64,000 nt of DNA from Marinobacter sp. SS5-14b (GCF_030541005.1 NZ_JASSVM010000001.1:248001-312000), one strand, 5' to 3'; shown: positions 1-8,730, numbered from the stretch's first letter. Notes: generated by a model from the sequence alone, not told the origin. Made by a program: numbers and translations.

Positions 1-1
1 G

Positions 2-223
2 ACGGACTGGAACATGCCTGGTATGTCAGGGTTTGATTTGCTCAAAGCCGTCCGGGCTGATGAAAACCTGAAGAACCTGCCGGTTCTGATGGTCACAGCA
101 GAGGCAAAACGGGATCAGATTGTGGCGGCAGCACAGGCTGGCGTAAATGGCTATGTGGTCAAGCCCTTTACCGCTGCAGTTCTCAAGGAAAAAATTGAGA
201 AAATCTTTGAACGTATCCAGTAA
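2..223 (+). CDS. cheY: Chemotaxis response regulator CheY (C-terminal part)
   Basis: The reading frame is open from base 2 and ends at a TAA at 221-223, so this is the C-terminal 73 residues of a single-domain receiver. The visible part has the MPGMSG loop after the phosphoacceptor Asp (the Asp itself lies upstream of the window), the conserved Thr in VTA, and the Lys of the VKPF motif that contacts the phosphoryl group. Phosphorylated CheY binds the flagellar switch and changes motor rotation. The next gene is cheZ, the CheY-P phosphatase, 11 bases downstream, so this is motor-type CheY rather than another receiver. The 5' end is cut by the window edge. Confidence 0.93.
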   Translation, partial: TDWNMPGMSGFDLLKAVRADENLKNLPVLMVTAEAKRDQIVAAAQAGVNGYVVKPFTAAVLKEKIEKIFERIQ

Positions 224-234
224 CCAGAGGTCGG

Positions 235-1029
235 ATGGCTCACATGAGTGACAGCAAACAGACCCGCCACGGCCTCGATCCTGAGGTGACGGAAAAGCTG
301 CAGCAGCAGACTTCGGAGTTGGTAGACAGCGTTAATAGCGGAGATTTCGCCCGGGCGATGACCGTGATCAATGAACTCAGCGAAGTTCGTGATCAGAGTC
401 TGTACCGGGAGGTCGGCAGGCTTACCCGGAGCCTTCACGAGGCTATCCGCAACTTCCAGATCGATCCCCGAAATGCGGAGCAGCAAGAAGCACTCTCCAA
501 GATGTCGGATGCATCCGATCGTCTGGCTTATGTGGTTCAGATGACCGGCCAGGCCGCCAACCGGACTATGGACCTGGTCGAGGAAAGCATGCCGGTTGCG
601 CACGCCATGCGCGATGAGGCGCAGGCCCTGAGCGTTGAGTGGAAGAAGCTACGGCGGCGGGAAATGGAGCCTGCGGAATTTCGCGAACTTTACGGCCGTA
701 TAGACACGTTTTTCGGTACCCTTAGCGAAGAATCGGACAGCTTGTACAACAACTTGTCGGAGATCCTTCTCGCTCAGGACTTCCAGGACCTGACCGGACA
801 GGTTATCCAGAAAGTTACCGCCCTGGTCAAAGAAGTCGAAGAGAACCTTCTCGGGCTGGTGGTGATGGCAAGCCATGTGGATCAACTGACGGGCACCGTA
901 CATCAGATTGAAGAAAGGGAAGAATCGGCCGAAAAGGGAGTAGGGCCTCAGATCAAGGCAAATGAGCGGGAAGATGTAGTATCGGGGCAGGACGGCGTTG
1001 ACGATCTTTTGTCCAGTCTCGGTTTCTGA
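235..1029 (+). CDS. cheZ: CheY-P phosphatase CheZ
   Basis: 264 residues, mostly helical. The family signature QDFQDLTGQV is at residues 181-190. By comparison with E. coli CheZ, Asp185 and the catalytic Gln189 are the active pair that dephosphorylates CheY-P. The last residues, VDDLLSSLGF, are the amphipathic CheY-docking peptide, joined by a variable linker. The ATG at 235 is preceded by AGAGG; an in-frame ATG at 244 is the alternative. The protein is longer than E. coli CheZ (about 214 residues), as is usual in pseudomonads. It is cytoplasmic and sits between cheY and cheA in one transcription unit. Confidence 0.95.
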   Translation: MAHMSDSKQTRHGLDPEVTEKLQQQTSELVDSVNSGDFARAMTVINELSEVRDQSLYREVGRLTRSLHEAIRNFQIDPRNAEQQEALSKMSDASDRLAYVVQMTGQAANRTMDLVEESMPVAHAMRDEAQALSVEWKKLRRREMEPAEFRELYGRIDTFFGTLSEESDSLYNNLSEILLAQDFQDLTGQVIQKVTALVKEVEENLLGLVVMASHVDQLTGTVHQIEEREESAEKGVGPQIKANEREDVVSGQDGVDDLLSSLGF

Positions 1030-1048
1030 ATAATAAAGAGGGTTACCC

Positions 1049-3157
1049 ATGGCCTTTGATGCCGATGAAGAGATCCTGCAGGACTTCCTGATAGAAGCCG
1101 GCGAGATTCTTGAAAAGCTGTCGGAGCAGCTGGTTGATCTGGAGCAGCATCCGGATGACAGCGACCTGCTTAACGCCATATTCCGTGGCTTCCATACGGT
1201 GAAAGGTGGAGCCGGTTTCCTGCAGCTGGAAGCCCTCGTCAATTGCTGCCACTCGGCGGAAAACGTCTTTGATATCTTGCGCAACCACAAGCGCAAGGTG
1301 ACCTCAGAGCTGATGGACGTTGTGCTACAGGCACTCGACAACGTTAACTCCATGTTTGAGGAAGTCCGCAACGGTGAGGAGCTGACTCCAGCGCCGGATG
1401 AGCTGATTGCGGCCCTGAACGAGCTTGCCCGGCCCGAATCCGAAACCCCACAAGCGCCTCCTCAGCCCGTTGTACCGGAACAGCCGGAGCCGACAGCTGC
1501 TCAGGGTGATGGCGGTGACATCACAGACGAAGAATTCGAGAAATTGCTGGATGCACTGGCCGATGAAAAATCCTCGGCAGCCCCGGCTGAAGGTACCAGC
1601 TCCGAGCCTGCGTCAGCTGATGATGCCCCGGCGAGCTCAGGCAGTGATGACATCACCGACGACGAGTTTGAAGCGCTGCTGGATCAACTGCACGGCAAGG
1701 GTAAGTTCACCGGCCCGGCTGAGTCCGAAACGACCGAAAGCGCTGAAGGCCAGGGCACCGAATCGGCGGCCGGTAACAGCCCGGATCTGATTACCGACGA
1801 TGAGTTTGAAAGCTTGCTGGATGAGCTGCATGGGAAGGGCGGCAGCCCGGGCGTAAGCGCTGACCAGCCCGCGGCCAGCTCATCCTCTGCCCCGGAACCT
1901 GAAAAGCCGGTAGCAAAGGCAGCGTCGATGCCGGAACCCAAACCGGCTGAAAAACCGGCGGCTCCGGCATCACCGGCCCGGGAACCGGCGCCTGCCGGAG
2001 AGACAACGGTCCGGGTTGATACCAAGCGCCTGGATGACATCATGAACATGGTGGGCGAGCTGGTACTGGTGAGAAACCGGCTTCAGCGCCTGGGCTCCGA
2101 AAGCGAAGACGAGCACATGCACAAGGCCGTCTCCAACCTGGATGTGGTGACCACAGATCTCCAGGCGGCGGTCATGCAAACCCGAATGCAACCTATCAAA
2201 AAGGTGTTTGGTCGTTTCCCGAGGGTAGTGCGTGACCTGGCCCGCAACCTCAAAAAAGAAGTAAACCTCGTGATGCATGGCGAGGACACCGATCTCGACA
2301 AGAACCTGGTGGAAGCACTTTCCGATCCGCTCGTTCACCTGGTTCGAAACTCCGTCGACCACGGTATTGAAGGGCCCGACGTGCGTGAAAAGGGCGGAAA
2401 GCCCCGAGCCGGAACGGTGACCTTGTCGGCAGAGCAGGAAGGGGACCATATTCTGCTCTCCATCACCGACGACGGTGCCGGGATGGACCCGAACGTACTC
2501 CGCCGTAAAGCCGTTGAAAAGGGCCTGTACGAGCAGGATGCCGCAGACCGGCTGACCGACAACGAATGCTTTAACCTGATTTTCGCGGCTGGCTTCTCGA
2601 CCAAAGAGCAGATCTCGGATGTGTCTGGTCGAGGTGTCGGTATGGACGTGGTGAAAACCCGGATCGGCCAGCTCAACGGGCAGATCAACATTGTGTCCGA
2701 ACAGGGTAAAGGTACCAGCATCATCATCAAGGTACCGCTCACCCTGGCGATCATGCCAACCTTGATGATCATGCTGGGCGACCAGTCATTTGCACTGCCG
2801 CTGGTCAACGTGGTGGAAATTTTCCACCTCGACCTCACAAAAACCAATATTGTGGACGGCCGGGAGTGTATTGTGGTGCGCGACAAGGTGTTTCCGCTGT
2901 TCCACATCAAGCGCTGGCTGGTTCACGGTGCGGCGGGCCAGGAAGAGCCTGACAATGCCCATGTGGTGATTGTTGCCATGGGCACCAAGCAGGTCGGATT
3001 TGTGGTGGATCAGCTGGTTGGCCAGGAAGAGGTCGTTATTAAACCTTTGGGCCGAGCATTGCAGGGTACGCCCGGCATGGCCGGTGCAACCATTACCGGT
3101 GACGGCCGGATTGCGTTGATTATTGACGTTCCCAGCCTGCTTCAGCATTACGGATAA
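1049..3157 (+). CDS. cheA: Chemotaxis histidine kinase CheA
   Basis: 702 residues. The HPt domain is N-terminal, with the phosphorylated His49 in the FHTVKGGAGF segment. A long Ala/Pro/Glu-rich linker (about 130-320) replaces a clear P2 domain and carries three copies of an ITD(D/E)EFExLLD motif at residues 158, 202 and 248. The dimerisation domain starts near RVDTKRLDD at 322. The N box HLVRNSVDHG is at 430, followed by the ATP-binding DDGAGMD and GRGVGMDVV glycine boxes. A CheW-like regulatory domain fills the last 130 or so residues. It phosphorylates CheY and CheB in response to chemoreceptors. The start has GAGGG nine bases upstream. Confidence 0.96.
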   Translation: MAFDADEEILQDFLIEAGEILEKLSEQLVDLEQHPDDSDLLNAIFRGFHTVKGGAGFLQLEALVNCCHSAENVFDILRNHKRKVTSELMDVVLQALDNVNSMFEEVRNGEELTPAPDELIAALNELARPESETPQAPPQPVVPEQPEPTAAQGDGGDITDEEFEKLLDALADEKSSAAPAEGTSSEPASADDAPASSGSDDITDDEFEALLDQLHGKGKFTGPAESETTESAEGQGTESAAGNSPDLITDDEFESLLDELHGKGGSPGVSADQPAASSSSAPEPEKPVAKAASMPEPKPAEKPAAPASPAREPAPAGETTVRVDTKRLDDIMNMVGELVLVRNRLQRLGSESEDEHMHKAVSNLDVVTTDLQAAVMQTRMQPIKKVFGRFPRVVRDLARNLKKEVNLVMHGEDTDLDKNLVEALSDPLVHLVRNSVDHGIEGPDVREKGGKPRAGTVTLSAEQEGDHILLSITDDGAGMDPNVLRRKAVEKGLYEQDAADRLTDNECFNLIFAAGFSTKEQISDVSGRGVGMDVVKTRIGQLNGQINIVSEQGKGTSIIIKVPLTLAIMPTLMIMLGDQSFALPLVNVVEIFHLDLTKTNIVDGRECIVVRDKVFPLFHIKRWLVHGAAGQEEPDNAHVVIVAMGTKQVGFVVDQLVGQEEVVIKPLGRALQGTPGMAGATITGDGRIALIIDVPSLLQHYG
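1517..1843 (+). repeat. Three in-frame repeats coding ITD(D/E)EFExLLD in the CheA linker
   Basis: Three diverged copies of about 40-55 bases, starting near 1517, 1649 and 1787, are spaced roughly 130-140 bases apart in the cheA linker. The second and third also share a trailing LHGKG. The spacer sequences are Pro/Ala/Ser-rich and unrelated, so the short motif itself seems to be what is kept. Its acidic-hydrophobic pattern resembles the CheY-binding tails of CheZ and FliM. Confidence 0.8.
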
Positions 3158-3191
3158 CACCGGCATAGCCGGGACTGTTTAGGAGAACTTG

Positions 3192-4340
3192 ATGACAGTT
3201 TCTGTCCTGGTCGTGGATGATTCAGGCTTCTTTCGGAAAAGACTGACGGAAATCCTGACGGCCTCTGGTCAGATTAAAGTGGTCGGAGCCGCAACCAACG
3301 GTCGGGAAGGCGTAGAACTGGCGGAGAAATTACGGCCGGATGTGATCACCATGGACTACGAAATGCCGGTTATGGATGGCATTTCGGCGCTCCGGGAGAT
3401 TATGAAAAAGCACCCGACTCCGGTGCTCATGTTCTCGTCGCTCACCTACGAAGGTGCCCGGGTAACGCTCGATGCACTGGAAGCCGGTGCGGTCGATTTC
3501 CTCCCGAAAAATTTTGAAGAGATTGCCAGGGACACCAGCCAGCTTCAGAAAATTCTGATCGAGCGCATCCTGGACGTGGCAAAAAGCCGGCCGGGTGGGA
3601 GAACCCCGACACCGGCACCGCGACCGGCATCGCCCGCGCCAGAGCCTCGCAGAGAGACTCCGGAACGTCCGGCCCGGCCAGTAGCCCGGCCTTCTGTTGG
3701 CGGCGACACACGCCATGAGCCTGCGCCTTCCGAACCGCCGCGCCGGCACGGGCGCAAAACCCCGACTCGTCATTACAGTGTGGTGGGTATCGGTACCTCA
3801 ACCGGTGGCCCGGTTGCACTGCAGAAAGTTCTGGTCGCTTTACCGGCGTCCTTCCCGGCGCCGATCGTGTTGGTTCAGCACATGCCTGCAAGCTTCACTC
3901 CGGCCTTTGCCGAACGCTTGAACAAACTTTGCAAGATCGAAGTCCGTCAGGCGGAGGATGGTGATGTACTGAAGCCGGGCCTCGCCTTGCTGGCCCCGGG
4001 TGGTAAGCAAATGATGATCGAAAGCCGGGGTGGGCAGGCAAGAGCCAGAATTCTGCCCGGCGACGAGCGCCTGAACTACAAGCCCTGTGTGGATGTAACC
4101 TTTGGCTCGTTGGCACGGAGCTTTCCTGGCAAAACGCTGGGTGTGATCCTGACCGGCATGGGTGCTGATGGCAAAGAGGGCTGCCGCATGATGAAGCAGA
4201 GTGGCTCGGTGGTCTGGTCTCAGGACGAAAGAACCTCGGTGATCTATGGCATGCCCATGGCGGTGGCCAAAGCGGGCTTGTCTGATGAGATTCTGCCGCT
4301 TGATGAAGTTGGCCCGCGGCTGGTTGAAGGCGTTAGCTGA
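3192..4340 (+). CDS. cheB: Protein-glutamate methylesterase CheB
   Basis: 382 residues from the ATG at 3192; AGGAG lies at 3181-3185, six bases upstream, so an in-frame TTG at 3189 is not used. The N-terminal receiver domain has the phosphoacceptor Asp55 (MDYEMPVMDG). A Pro/Arg-rich linker (about 133-192) joins it to the methylesterase domain. The catalytic triad can be read as Ser203 (GTSTGG), His230 (LVQHMP) and Asp326 (GMGADG). CheB removes methyl groups from chemoreceptors and deamidates glutamines when CheA phosphorylates it. No cheR is in the window. Its stop overlaps the next start by one base. Confidence 0.95.
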   Translation: MTVSVLVVDDSGFFRKRLTEILTASGQIKVVGAATNGREGVELAEKLRPDVITMDYEMPVMDGISALREIMKKHPTPVLMFSSLTYEGARVTLDALEAGAVDFLPKNFEEIARDTSQLQKILIERILDVAKSRPGGRTPTPAPRPASPAPEPRRETPERPARPVARPSVGGDTRHEPAPSEPPRRHGRKTPTRHYSVVGIGTSTGGPVALQKVLVALPASFPAPIVLVQHMPASFTPAFAERLNKLCKIEVRQAEDGDVLKPGLALLAPGGKQMMIESRGGQARARILPGDERLNYKPCVDVTFGSLARSFPGKTLGVILTGMGADGKEGCRMMKQSGSVVWSQDERTSVIYGMPMAVAKAGLSDEILPLDEVGPRLVEGVS

Positions 4341-5080
4341 TGGATATTCTGAGCCTGTTGGGCATTATTCTCGCGTTTGTTGCCATCCTGGGCGGCAATC
4401 TGCTTGAAGGTGGGGCGATCAGCTCACTGTTCAACGGCCCTGCAGCGCTTATTGTTATTGGCGGTACTCTGGCGGCGACCATTCTTCAGACCTCCTGGCC
4501 AATGCTCAAGAGGGCGTTCAGTCAGGGGCGCTGGGTTTTTATTCCGCCCTACATCTCCCTTGAAGACGGTATCGGCAAGGTCATTGACTGGAGCGTTAAA
4601 GCCCGTAAGCAAGGCCTGTTGGGGTTGGAGGGGCTGGCGGAGCGGGAGCCGGAAAAGTTTGCCCGGAAGGGGCTGCAATTGCTGGTCGACGGCGCAGAGC
4701 CGGAAACCATTCGTAGCACCTTGGAAGTGGATCTGGAATGCCGGGAGCAGCGGGATATCGAATCGGCCAGAGTCTACGAGGCCATGGGTGGCTACTCGCC
4801 CACCATTGGTATCATTGGCGCGGTGATGGGGCTGATCCAGGTCATGACCAATCTTGAAGACCCGCAATCTCTGGGCAGCGGCATTGCAACGGCGTTCGTG
4901 GCAACCATTTACGGCGTTGCGCTGGCGAACCTGCTGTTCTTCCCGGTGGCCAGCAAGCTGCGCGGCATCGTCAAAGAGCGCACGCGATACGAAGACATGA
5001 TGATTGACGGCATTATTGCCATTGCTGAAGGCGAGAACCCCAAATCCATCGAGTTGCGGCTGCGGGGCTTCCTGCAGTAA
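4340..5080 (+). CDS. motC: Flagellar stator subunit MotC (MotA/PomA family)
   Basis: 246 residues with four hydrophobic segments: about 1-22 and 33-50, then a pair near 155-175 and 185-205 after a charged cytoplasmic domain. The order is that of MotA/ExbB-type stator proteins. MotA-type subunits form the ring around MotB and push on FliG. The gene is translationally coupled to cheB (TGATG). The length matches MotC of Pseudomonas aeruginosa, which has two stator sets, and the cheB-motC-motD order is the same there. A second stator elsewhere in the genome is therefore likely but not visible. Confidence 0.9.
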   Translation: MDILSLLGIILAFVAILGGNLLEGGAISSLFNGPAALIVIGGTLAATILQTSWPMLKRAFSQGRWVFIPPYISLEDGIGKVIDWSVKARKQGLLGLEGLAEREPEKFARKGLQLLVDGAEPETIRSTLEVDLECREQRDIESARVYEAMGGYSPTIGIIGAVMGLIQVMTNLEDPQSLGSGIATAFVATIYGVALANLLFFPVASKLRGIVKERTRYEDMMIDGIIAIAEGENPKSIELRLRGFLQ

Positions 5081-5105
5081 GCAATCACCAGGAGCCGGGT
5101 CGCCC

Positions 5106-5888
5106 ATGCGTCGTCGAAAGCCCCCACAGGATGATCTTCACAACAAAGAGCGCTGGCTGATCTCCTATGCAGACTTCATTACCTTGTTGTTTGCTTTTTT
5201 TGTGGTGATGTATTCGGTCTCCTCAGTGAACGAAGGCAAGTATAAAGTTCTCTCGGAAACCTTCTCCGGTGTCTTCAATGCACCTCAGCGCTCTCTGCAG
5301 CCAGTGACGGTGGGTGACCCGTTGTTGAGTGCGCCGGAGCAAAGCCGCGAAGAGGTTATCCCACCTGCGGTTACGGAGGCGCCGGGAAATCCCGATGTCA
5401 GCGAACAGAACAGGGCGGAAGCGTTGCGGGCCATGGCTGACCAGCTCGCCATGGAGTTTGATGACCTGATCAATCAGGGGGTGGTCAGTCTTGAGCGCAA
5501 TGATGAGTGGATTGAACTGAACCTGCCGAACAGCATGTTGTTCAGCAGTGGTGATGCCGAGCCCCATTACGACTCCTTCAAAGTCATCGAGAAAATAGCG
5601 AACGTGCTGCGTGATCGGGACAACGCCATAAAAGTGGAAGGGTTTACCGATAACCAACCCATCCGCACCAACCGGTTCCCTTCAAACTGGGAGCTCTCCA
5701 CGGCCCGGGCAGCGGCGGTTGCACGTATGCTGATGATGGAAGGTGTCGAGCCGGAGAGGCTGGCAGCGGTTGGCTACGGTCAGTACCAGCCTCTGGCACG
5801 GAACGACACCGAAGAGGGCCGGCGCCGCAACCGGCGGGTTGTGCTGTTGATCTCGCGAGACGCCAGTATTCGCGGTGCTGTGCGCTAA
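5106..5888 (+). CDS. motD: Flagellar stator subunit MotD (MotB family, OmpA-like domain)
   Basis: 260 residues from the ATG at 5106, which has AGGAG about ten bases upstream. A longer in-frame ORF starting at 5004 would overlap motC by 77 bases and is rejected. A basic N-terminus is followed by one membrane helix (about 17-38). Asp23 in the SYADF motif is the ion-binding Asp of MotB proteins. A periplasmic OmpA/MotB peptidoglycan-binding domain (about 140-255) includes VEGFTDN, WELSTARA and RRRNRRV. It anchors the MotC ring to the cell wall and forms the ion path. Confidence 0.93.
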   Translation: MRRRKPPQDDLHNKERWLISYADFITLLFAFFVVMYSVSSVNEGKYKVLSETFSGVFNAPQRSLQPVTVGDPLLSAPEQSREEVIPPAVTEAPGNPDVSEQNRAEALRAMADQLAMEFDDLINQGVVSLERNDEWIELNLPNSMLFSSGDAEPHYDSFKVIEKIANVLRDRDNAIKVEGFTDNQPIRTNRFPSNWELSTARAAAVARMLMMEGVEPERLAAVGYGQYQPLARNDTEEGRRRNRRVVLLISRDASIRGAVR

Positions 5889-6014
5889 CCTTTCCGGTTG
5901 TGCCGGTGGGTTCTGGTGGCACATGCGTATGGCTGACCTGGCACGCTTCCTGTATTAACTCTTTCTCATAATCCGGATCGGCAACGGTTTGCCGCTTATG
6001 GGGTGGCTTTGTTT

Positions 6015-6041
6015 TCAAGTTGCCGGAACCTTTGCCGATAA
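6015..6041 (+). promoter_or_regulatory. Sigma-28 (FliA) promoter before the ParA-like gene
   Basis: TCAAGTTG at 6015-6022 is followed by 11 bases and then GCCGATAA at 6034-6041. The downstream element is a perfect match to the enteric FliA consensus GCCGATAA. The upstream one differs from TAAAGTTT at two positions, and the spacing is exact. It lies in the 207-base gap after motD and about 55 bases before the GTG of the ParA-like gene. I see nothing else in this gap. Confidence 0.8.
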
Positions 6042-6095
6042 CATCATCAGCGTGCAGTGTTTTCGCTGCGCTGGCCTGTAACTGGAGTATCAAGC

Positions 6096-6893
6096 GTGCG
6101 TATCTGGGCAGTAGCCAATCAAAAAGGCGGTGTGGGCAAAACAACCTCGGTGGTTGCTTTGGGCGGCCTGCTTGCTCAGCGCGGCAAGCGGGTGCTTGTG
6201 GTTGACCTGGACCCTCATGGCTCTCTTACCTCCTGGTTCGGATATGACCCCGATACCATTGCCCACAGTGTGTTTGACCTGTTTCAAAACCAGGGCAAGG
6301 TGCCGGAGGGCCTCCCCGCCCAGCTCATTACCGACACCAGCTGCCCGGGGCTTTCTTTGCTGCCGGCCAGCACAGCGCTGGCTACCCTTGAGCGCAGAAT
6401 GGTGGGGGTTGAGGGTATGGGGCTGATCATGTCCCGGGCCCTGGCCCAACTTTGGGATGATTTTGACTATGTGATTCTCGACAACACGCCTTCGCTGGGC
6501 GTGTTGATGGTCAATGCGCTGGCGGCCGCCCAGCACTTGGTAATTCCGGTACAAACGGAATTTTTGGCGATCAAAGGTCTCGAACGCATGTTGCACACGC
6601 TGCAAATGATTATGCGGTCCCAGAAAAACGAGCTGCCTTATACCATTGTGCCAACCCTGTATGATCGGCGTACCCAGGCTTCGGTAAAGAGCCTCAACCT
6701 GTTGCGTAAAACGTATGTGGATACGCTCTGGCGATTCGCGGTGCCGGTGGACACAAAGTTCCGTGATGCCAGCCAGAGTGGGGTAGTGCCCTCGGTACTG
6801 GACCCGTCTACTCACGGGGTGAGGGCCTACAATCATTTGTTGGACGATCTTCTGGCCCGGACCGGTGCGGTGAAGGAGCGTCAGCATGGCTGA
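6096..6893 (+). CDS. ParA-family ATPase of the chemotaxis cluster (ParC-like)
   Basis: 265 residues from a GTG at 6096 (GGAG nine bases upstream); a longer ATG frame from 6057 adds residues with no family match. The deviant Walker A KGGVGKTT is at 10-17, with the switch Asp in VVDLDPHG and a Walker B-like YVILDNTPSLG. These are features of ParA/MinD ATPases. In Vibrio and Pseudomonas the equivalent gene (ParC) places chemotaxis arrays at the pole. The gene position between motD and two cheW-like genes supports that job here; chromosome segregation is unlikely because there is no parB. It overlaps the next gene by 8 bases. Confidence 0.9.
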   Translation: MRIWAVANQKGGVGKTTSVVALGGLLAQRGKRVLVVDLDPHGSLTSWFGYDPDTIAHSVFDLFQNQGKVPEGLPAQLITDTSCPGLSLLPASTALATLERRMVGVEGMGLIMSRALAQLWDDFDYVILDNTPSLGVLMVNALAAAQHLVIPVQTEFLAIKGLERMLHTLQMIMRSQKNELPYTIVPTLYDRRTQASVKSLNLLRKTYVDTLWRFAVPVDTKFRDASQSGVVPSVLDPSTHGVRAYNHLLDDLLARTGAVKERQHG

Positions 6894-7626
6894 CAAAAAA
6901 TTGGCGAATCTGGCTGCGCCGGAAGCCGCCATTGCCAGCTACCTTGATGAATTGCTTCACACGGCAACCAGCACTGCGGAACAGGAAGACGTCGTTGAAG
7001 TTCGGGCAGAACCGGTTCAGCCTGCACCTGCACCTGCACCTGCACCTGCACCTGCACCTGCACCGGTTGCTGCGGTTGTCCGTGAGGAGGTTGTTGCAGC
7101 CACGCCCGCGCCGGTTGTCGAAAAACCGGCACCGCCGGCTTCCGATGAACCGCCAACCAGGCCGGATTGGTCAGGACAGCCTTTCGAGTGCCTGATCTTT
7201 ACGGTGGCCGGGTTGCAATTAGCGGTGCCATTGGTACTTCTGGGTGCTATACACCGTATTGAAGAGGAAATCCGGCCCATTCCCGGGAGTCCCCGTTGGT
7301 ACATGGGCATCCGGCCGGGGAGTGACCACAACTTGCGAGTGGTCGATACGGCGGAGTGGATCATGGCCGGCCGTGTGCCGCCAAACGCTCGGGAAAATTA
7401 CCGGTTTGTGATCCGCCTGGACGACAGTGACTGGGGGCTGGCGTGCGATAATGTTGCGCAGTCGTTTACGCTGGACCCGGAACAGGTGCGTTGGCGCACC
7501 GCCAGAAGCCAGCGGCCCTGGCTGGCGGGTACCGTTATTGACCACATGTGTGCGCTGATTGATGTGCGCACCATGGCAAATCTTTTGGTGCGTGCAGAGC
7601 GTGAGCACCATCTGGACTTGAGCTGA
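6886..7626 (+). CDS. CheW-like array-localisation protein (ParP-like)
   Basis: 246 residues. The first 100 or so are low-complexity, with an uninterrupted Pro-Ala run coded by seven CCTGCA hexamers. From about 103 there is a CheW-like domain (ECLIFTVAGLQLAVPL, then IRPIPGSP). ParP proteins have this plan: a disordered Pro-rich N-terminus that meets ParC and a C-terminal CheW-like domain that meets CheA. The ATG overlaps the stop of the ParA-like gene (ATGGCTGA), which fits coupled translation and a partner role. It could also be described simply as a CheW paralogue. Confidence 0.85.
   Translation: MADKKLANLAAPEAAIASYLDELLHTATSTAEQEDVVEVRAEPVQPAPAPAPAPAPAPAPVAAVVREEVVAATPAPVVEKPAPPASDEPPTRPDWSGQPFECLIFTVAGLQLAVPLVLLGAIHRIEEEIRPIPGSPRWYMGIRPGSDHNLRVVDTAEWIMAGRVPPNARENYRFVIRLDDSDWGLACDNVAQSFTLDPEQVRWRTARSQRPWLAGTVIDHMCALIDVRTMANLLVRAEREHHLDLS
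7021..7062 (+). repeat. Seven tandem CCTGCA hexamers
   Basis: Seven perfect CCTGCA units lie in frame in the ParP-like gene and code Pro-Ala repeats. An eighth, diverged unit (CCGGTT) follows. Copy-number change would keep the reading frame. Confidence 0.95.
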
Positions 7627-7755
7627 ACAGAACAGTTACCGAATGAAACCGTGTGATGCTGGCACGGTTTGTGCCCTTAACTATAGTATTGGGCACTGAT
7701 GATGATTTTTTGACGATCAGGTTGCCCGCCGGGCAGCCGAGAAGGAGAAAGCGTT

Positions 7756-8244
7756 ATGGCATCCCCGAGCGGACAGCAAAATCAGGCCCAGGACGATCAG
7801 GTACTGCAGTACGTGACCTTCCGGCTGGATGATGAGACTTACGGCATAAACGTCATGCAGATTCAGGAAGTGCTGCGGTACACCGAGATTGCGCCGGTGC
7901 CGGGAGCCCCGGATTACGTTCTGGGTATCATCAACCTGCGGGGCAATGTGGTTACGGTGATCGACACTCGCAGGCGCTTCGGATTGGCGGATGCGGAAGT
8001 CACCGATGCAACGCGCATCGTGGTCATGGAATCTGCCAGCCAGGTTATGGGTGTTCTGGTGGACTCGGTTGCCGAGGTGGTTTACCTGAAGTCCAGTGAA
8101 ATTGAAACCGCGCCCAACGTGGGGAACGAGGAAAGTGCCAAGTTCATCCAGGGTGTGTGCAACAAGAATGGCGAGCTGATTATTCTCGTCGAGTTCGACA
8201 AAATGCTGTCAGACCACGAATGGGCTGAAATCGCAGCGCTGTAA
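7756..8244 (+). CDS. cheW: Chemotaxis coupling protein CheW
   Basis: 162 residues with a single CheW domain (about 18-160): VTFRLDDETYGINVMQIQEVL, then VPGAPDYVLGIINLRGNVVTVID and the conserved C-terminal ILVEFDKML. CheW links chemoreceptors to CheA. AAGGAG lies about eight bases before the ATG. The 129-base gap upstream contains a sigma-28-like sequence that overlaps the ribosome binding site (see rejected items), so read-through from the ParA-like gene promoter is the simplest model. The length is typical of the family. Confidence 0.95.
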   Translation: MASPSGQQNQAQDDQVLQYVTFRLDDETYGINVMQIQEVLRYTEIAPVPGAPDYVLGIINLRGNVVTVIDTRRRFGLADAEVTDATRIVVMESASQVMGVLVDSVAEVVYLKSSEIETAPNVGNEESAKFIQGVCNKNGELIILVEFDKMLSDHEWAEIAAL

Positions 8245-8309
8245 CCGGGTAACCTCTCAGCGCTATTGATGGACGTCTGCCGTGGCCACAAACAACGGAG
8301 ACGTCCACT

Positions 8310-8702
8310 ATGAGCTTTACCATTCCTTCCTGGCTTCCCTGGTGCCTGACCGCTGCGGCTATCGCCCTGGTACTCGTGCAGGGCGTTATCCATGGTCGTC
8401 GTATCCGGGCCTTGCAAGCCTCTGTAAAAAACCGGTGTGATACCCTCGGCCGAGAACTGCACGCCACAACCAGCGGCAGCATGGGGGTTGGCCAACGCCT
8501 GGTTGCCTGCGAACGCCAGTTGCATGAGCTGCGTAACTCGCTGGACGAAATGCGCCAGAACGACCCCCTCAGAATTTCTTATGACGAAGCCGCACGGCTG
8601 GTTGATCTTGGCGCTGATATCGACGATCTTATGAATACGTGCGGAATTTCCCGCCCCGAGGCCGAACTGGTGTCAGCGTTAAAGAAACGTCAGGCGGCCT
8701 GA
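8310..8702 (+). CDS. DUF2802 family membrane-anchored protein
   Basis: 130 residues. One N-terminal membrane helix (about 8-28) is followed by a helical, probably coiled-coil stretch (about 30-90). A C-terminal helix-turn-helix-like segment reads YDEAARLVDLGADIDDLMNTCGIS. This matches the DUF2802 family found directly after cheW in Pseudomonas flagellar clusters. Function is unknown; the location suggests a late flagellar or chemotaxis role. The C-terminal segment could bind DNA or protein, but I would not claim a transcription factor from it. GGAG is seen shortly upstream of the ATG. Confidence 0.8.
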   Translation: MSFTIPSWLPWCLTAAAIALVLVQGVIHGRRIRALQASVKNRCDTLGRELHATTSGSMGVGQRLVACERQLHELRNSLDEMRQNDPLRISYDEAARLVDLGADIDDLMNTCGISRPEAELVSALKKRQAA

Positions 8703-8730
8703 GGTCCGATGTCGCTACGGATGCTGCTGA

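Noticed and set aside
7717..7743. Sigma-28-like sequence TCAGGTTG-N11-GCCGAGAA before cheW
   Set aside because: Its start site would fall inside the ribosome binding site of cheW, leaving an mRNA without Shine-Dalgarno. Match is also poorer than the site at 6015.
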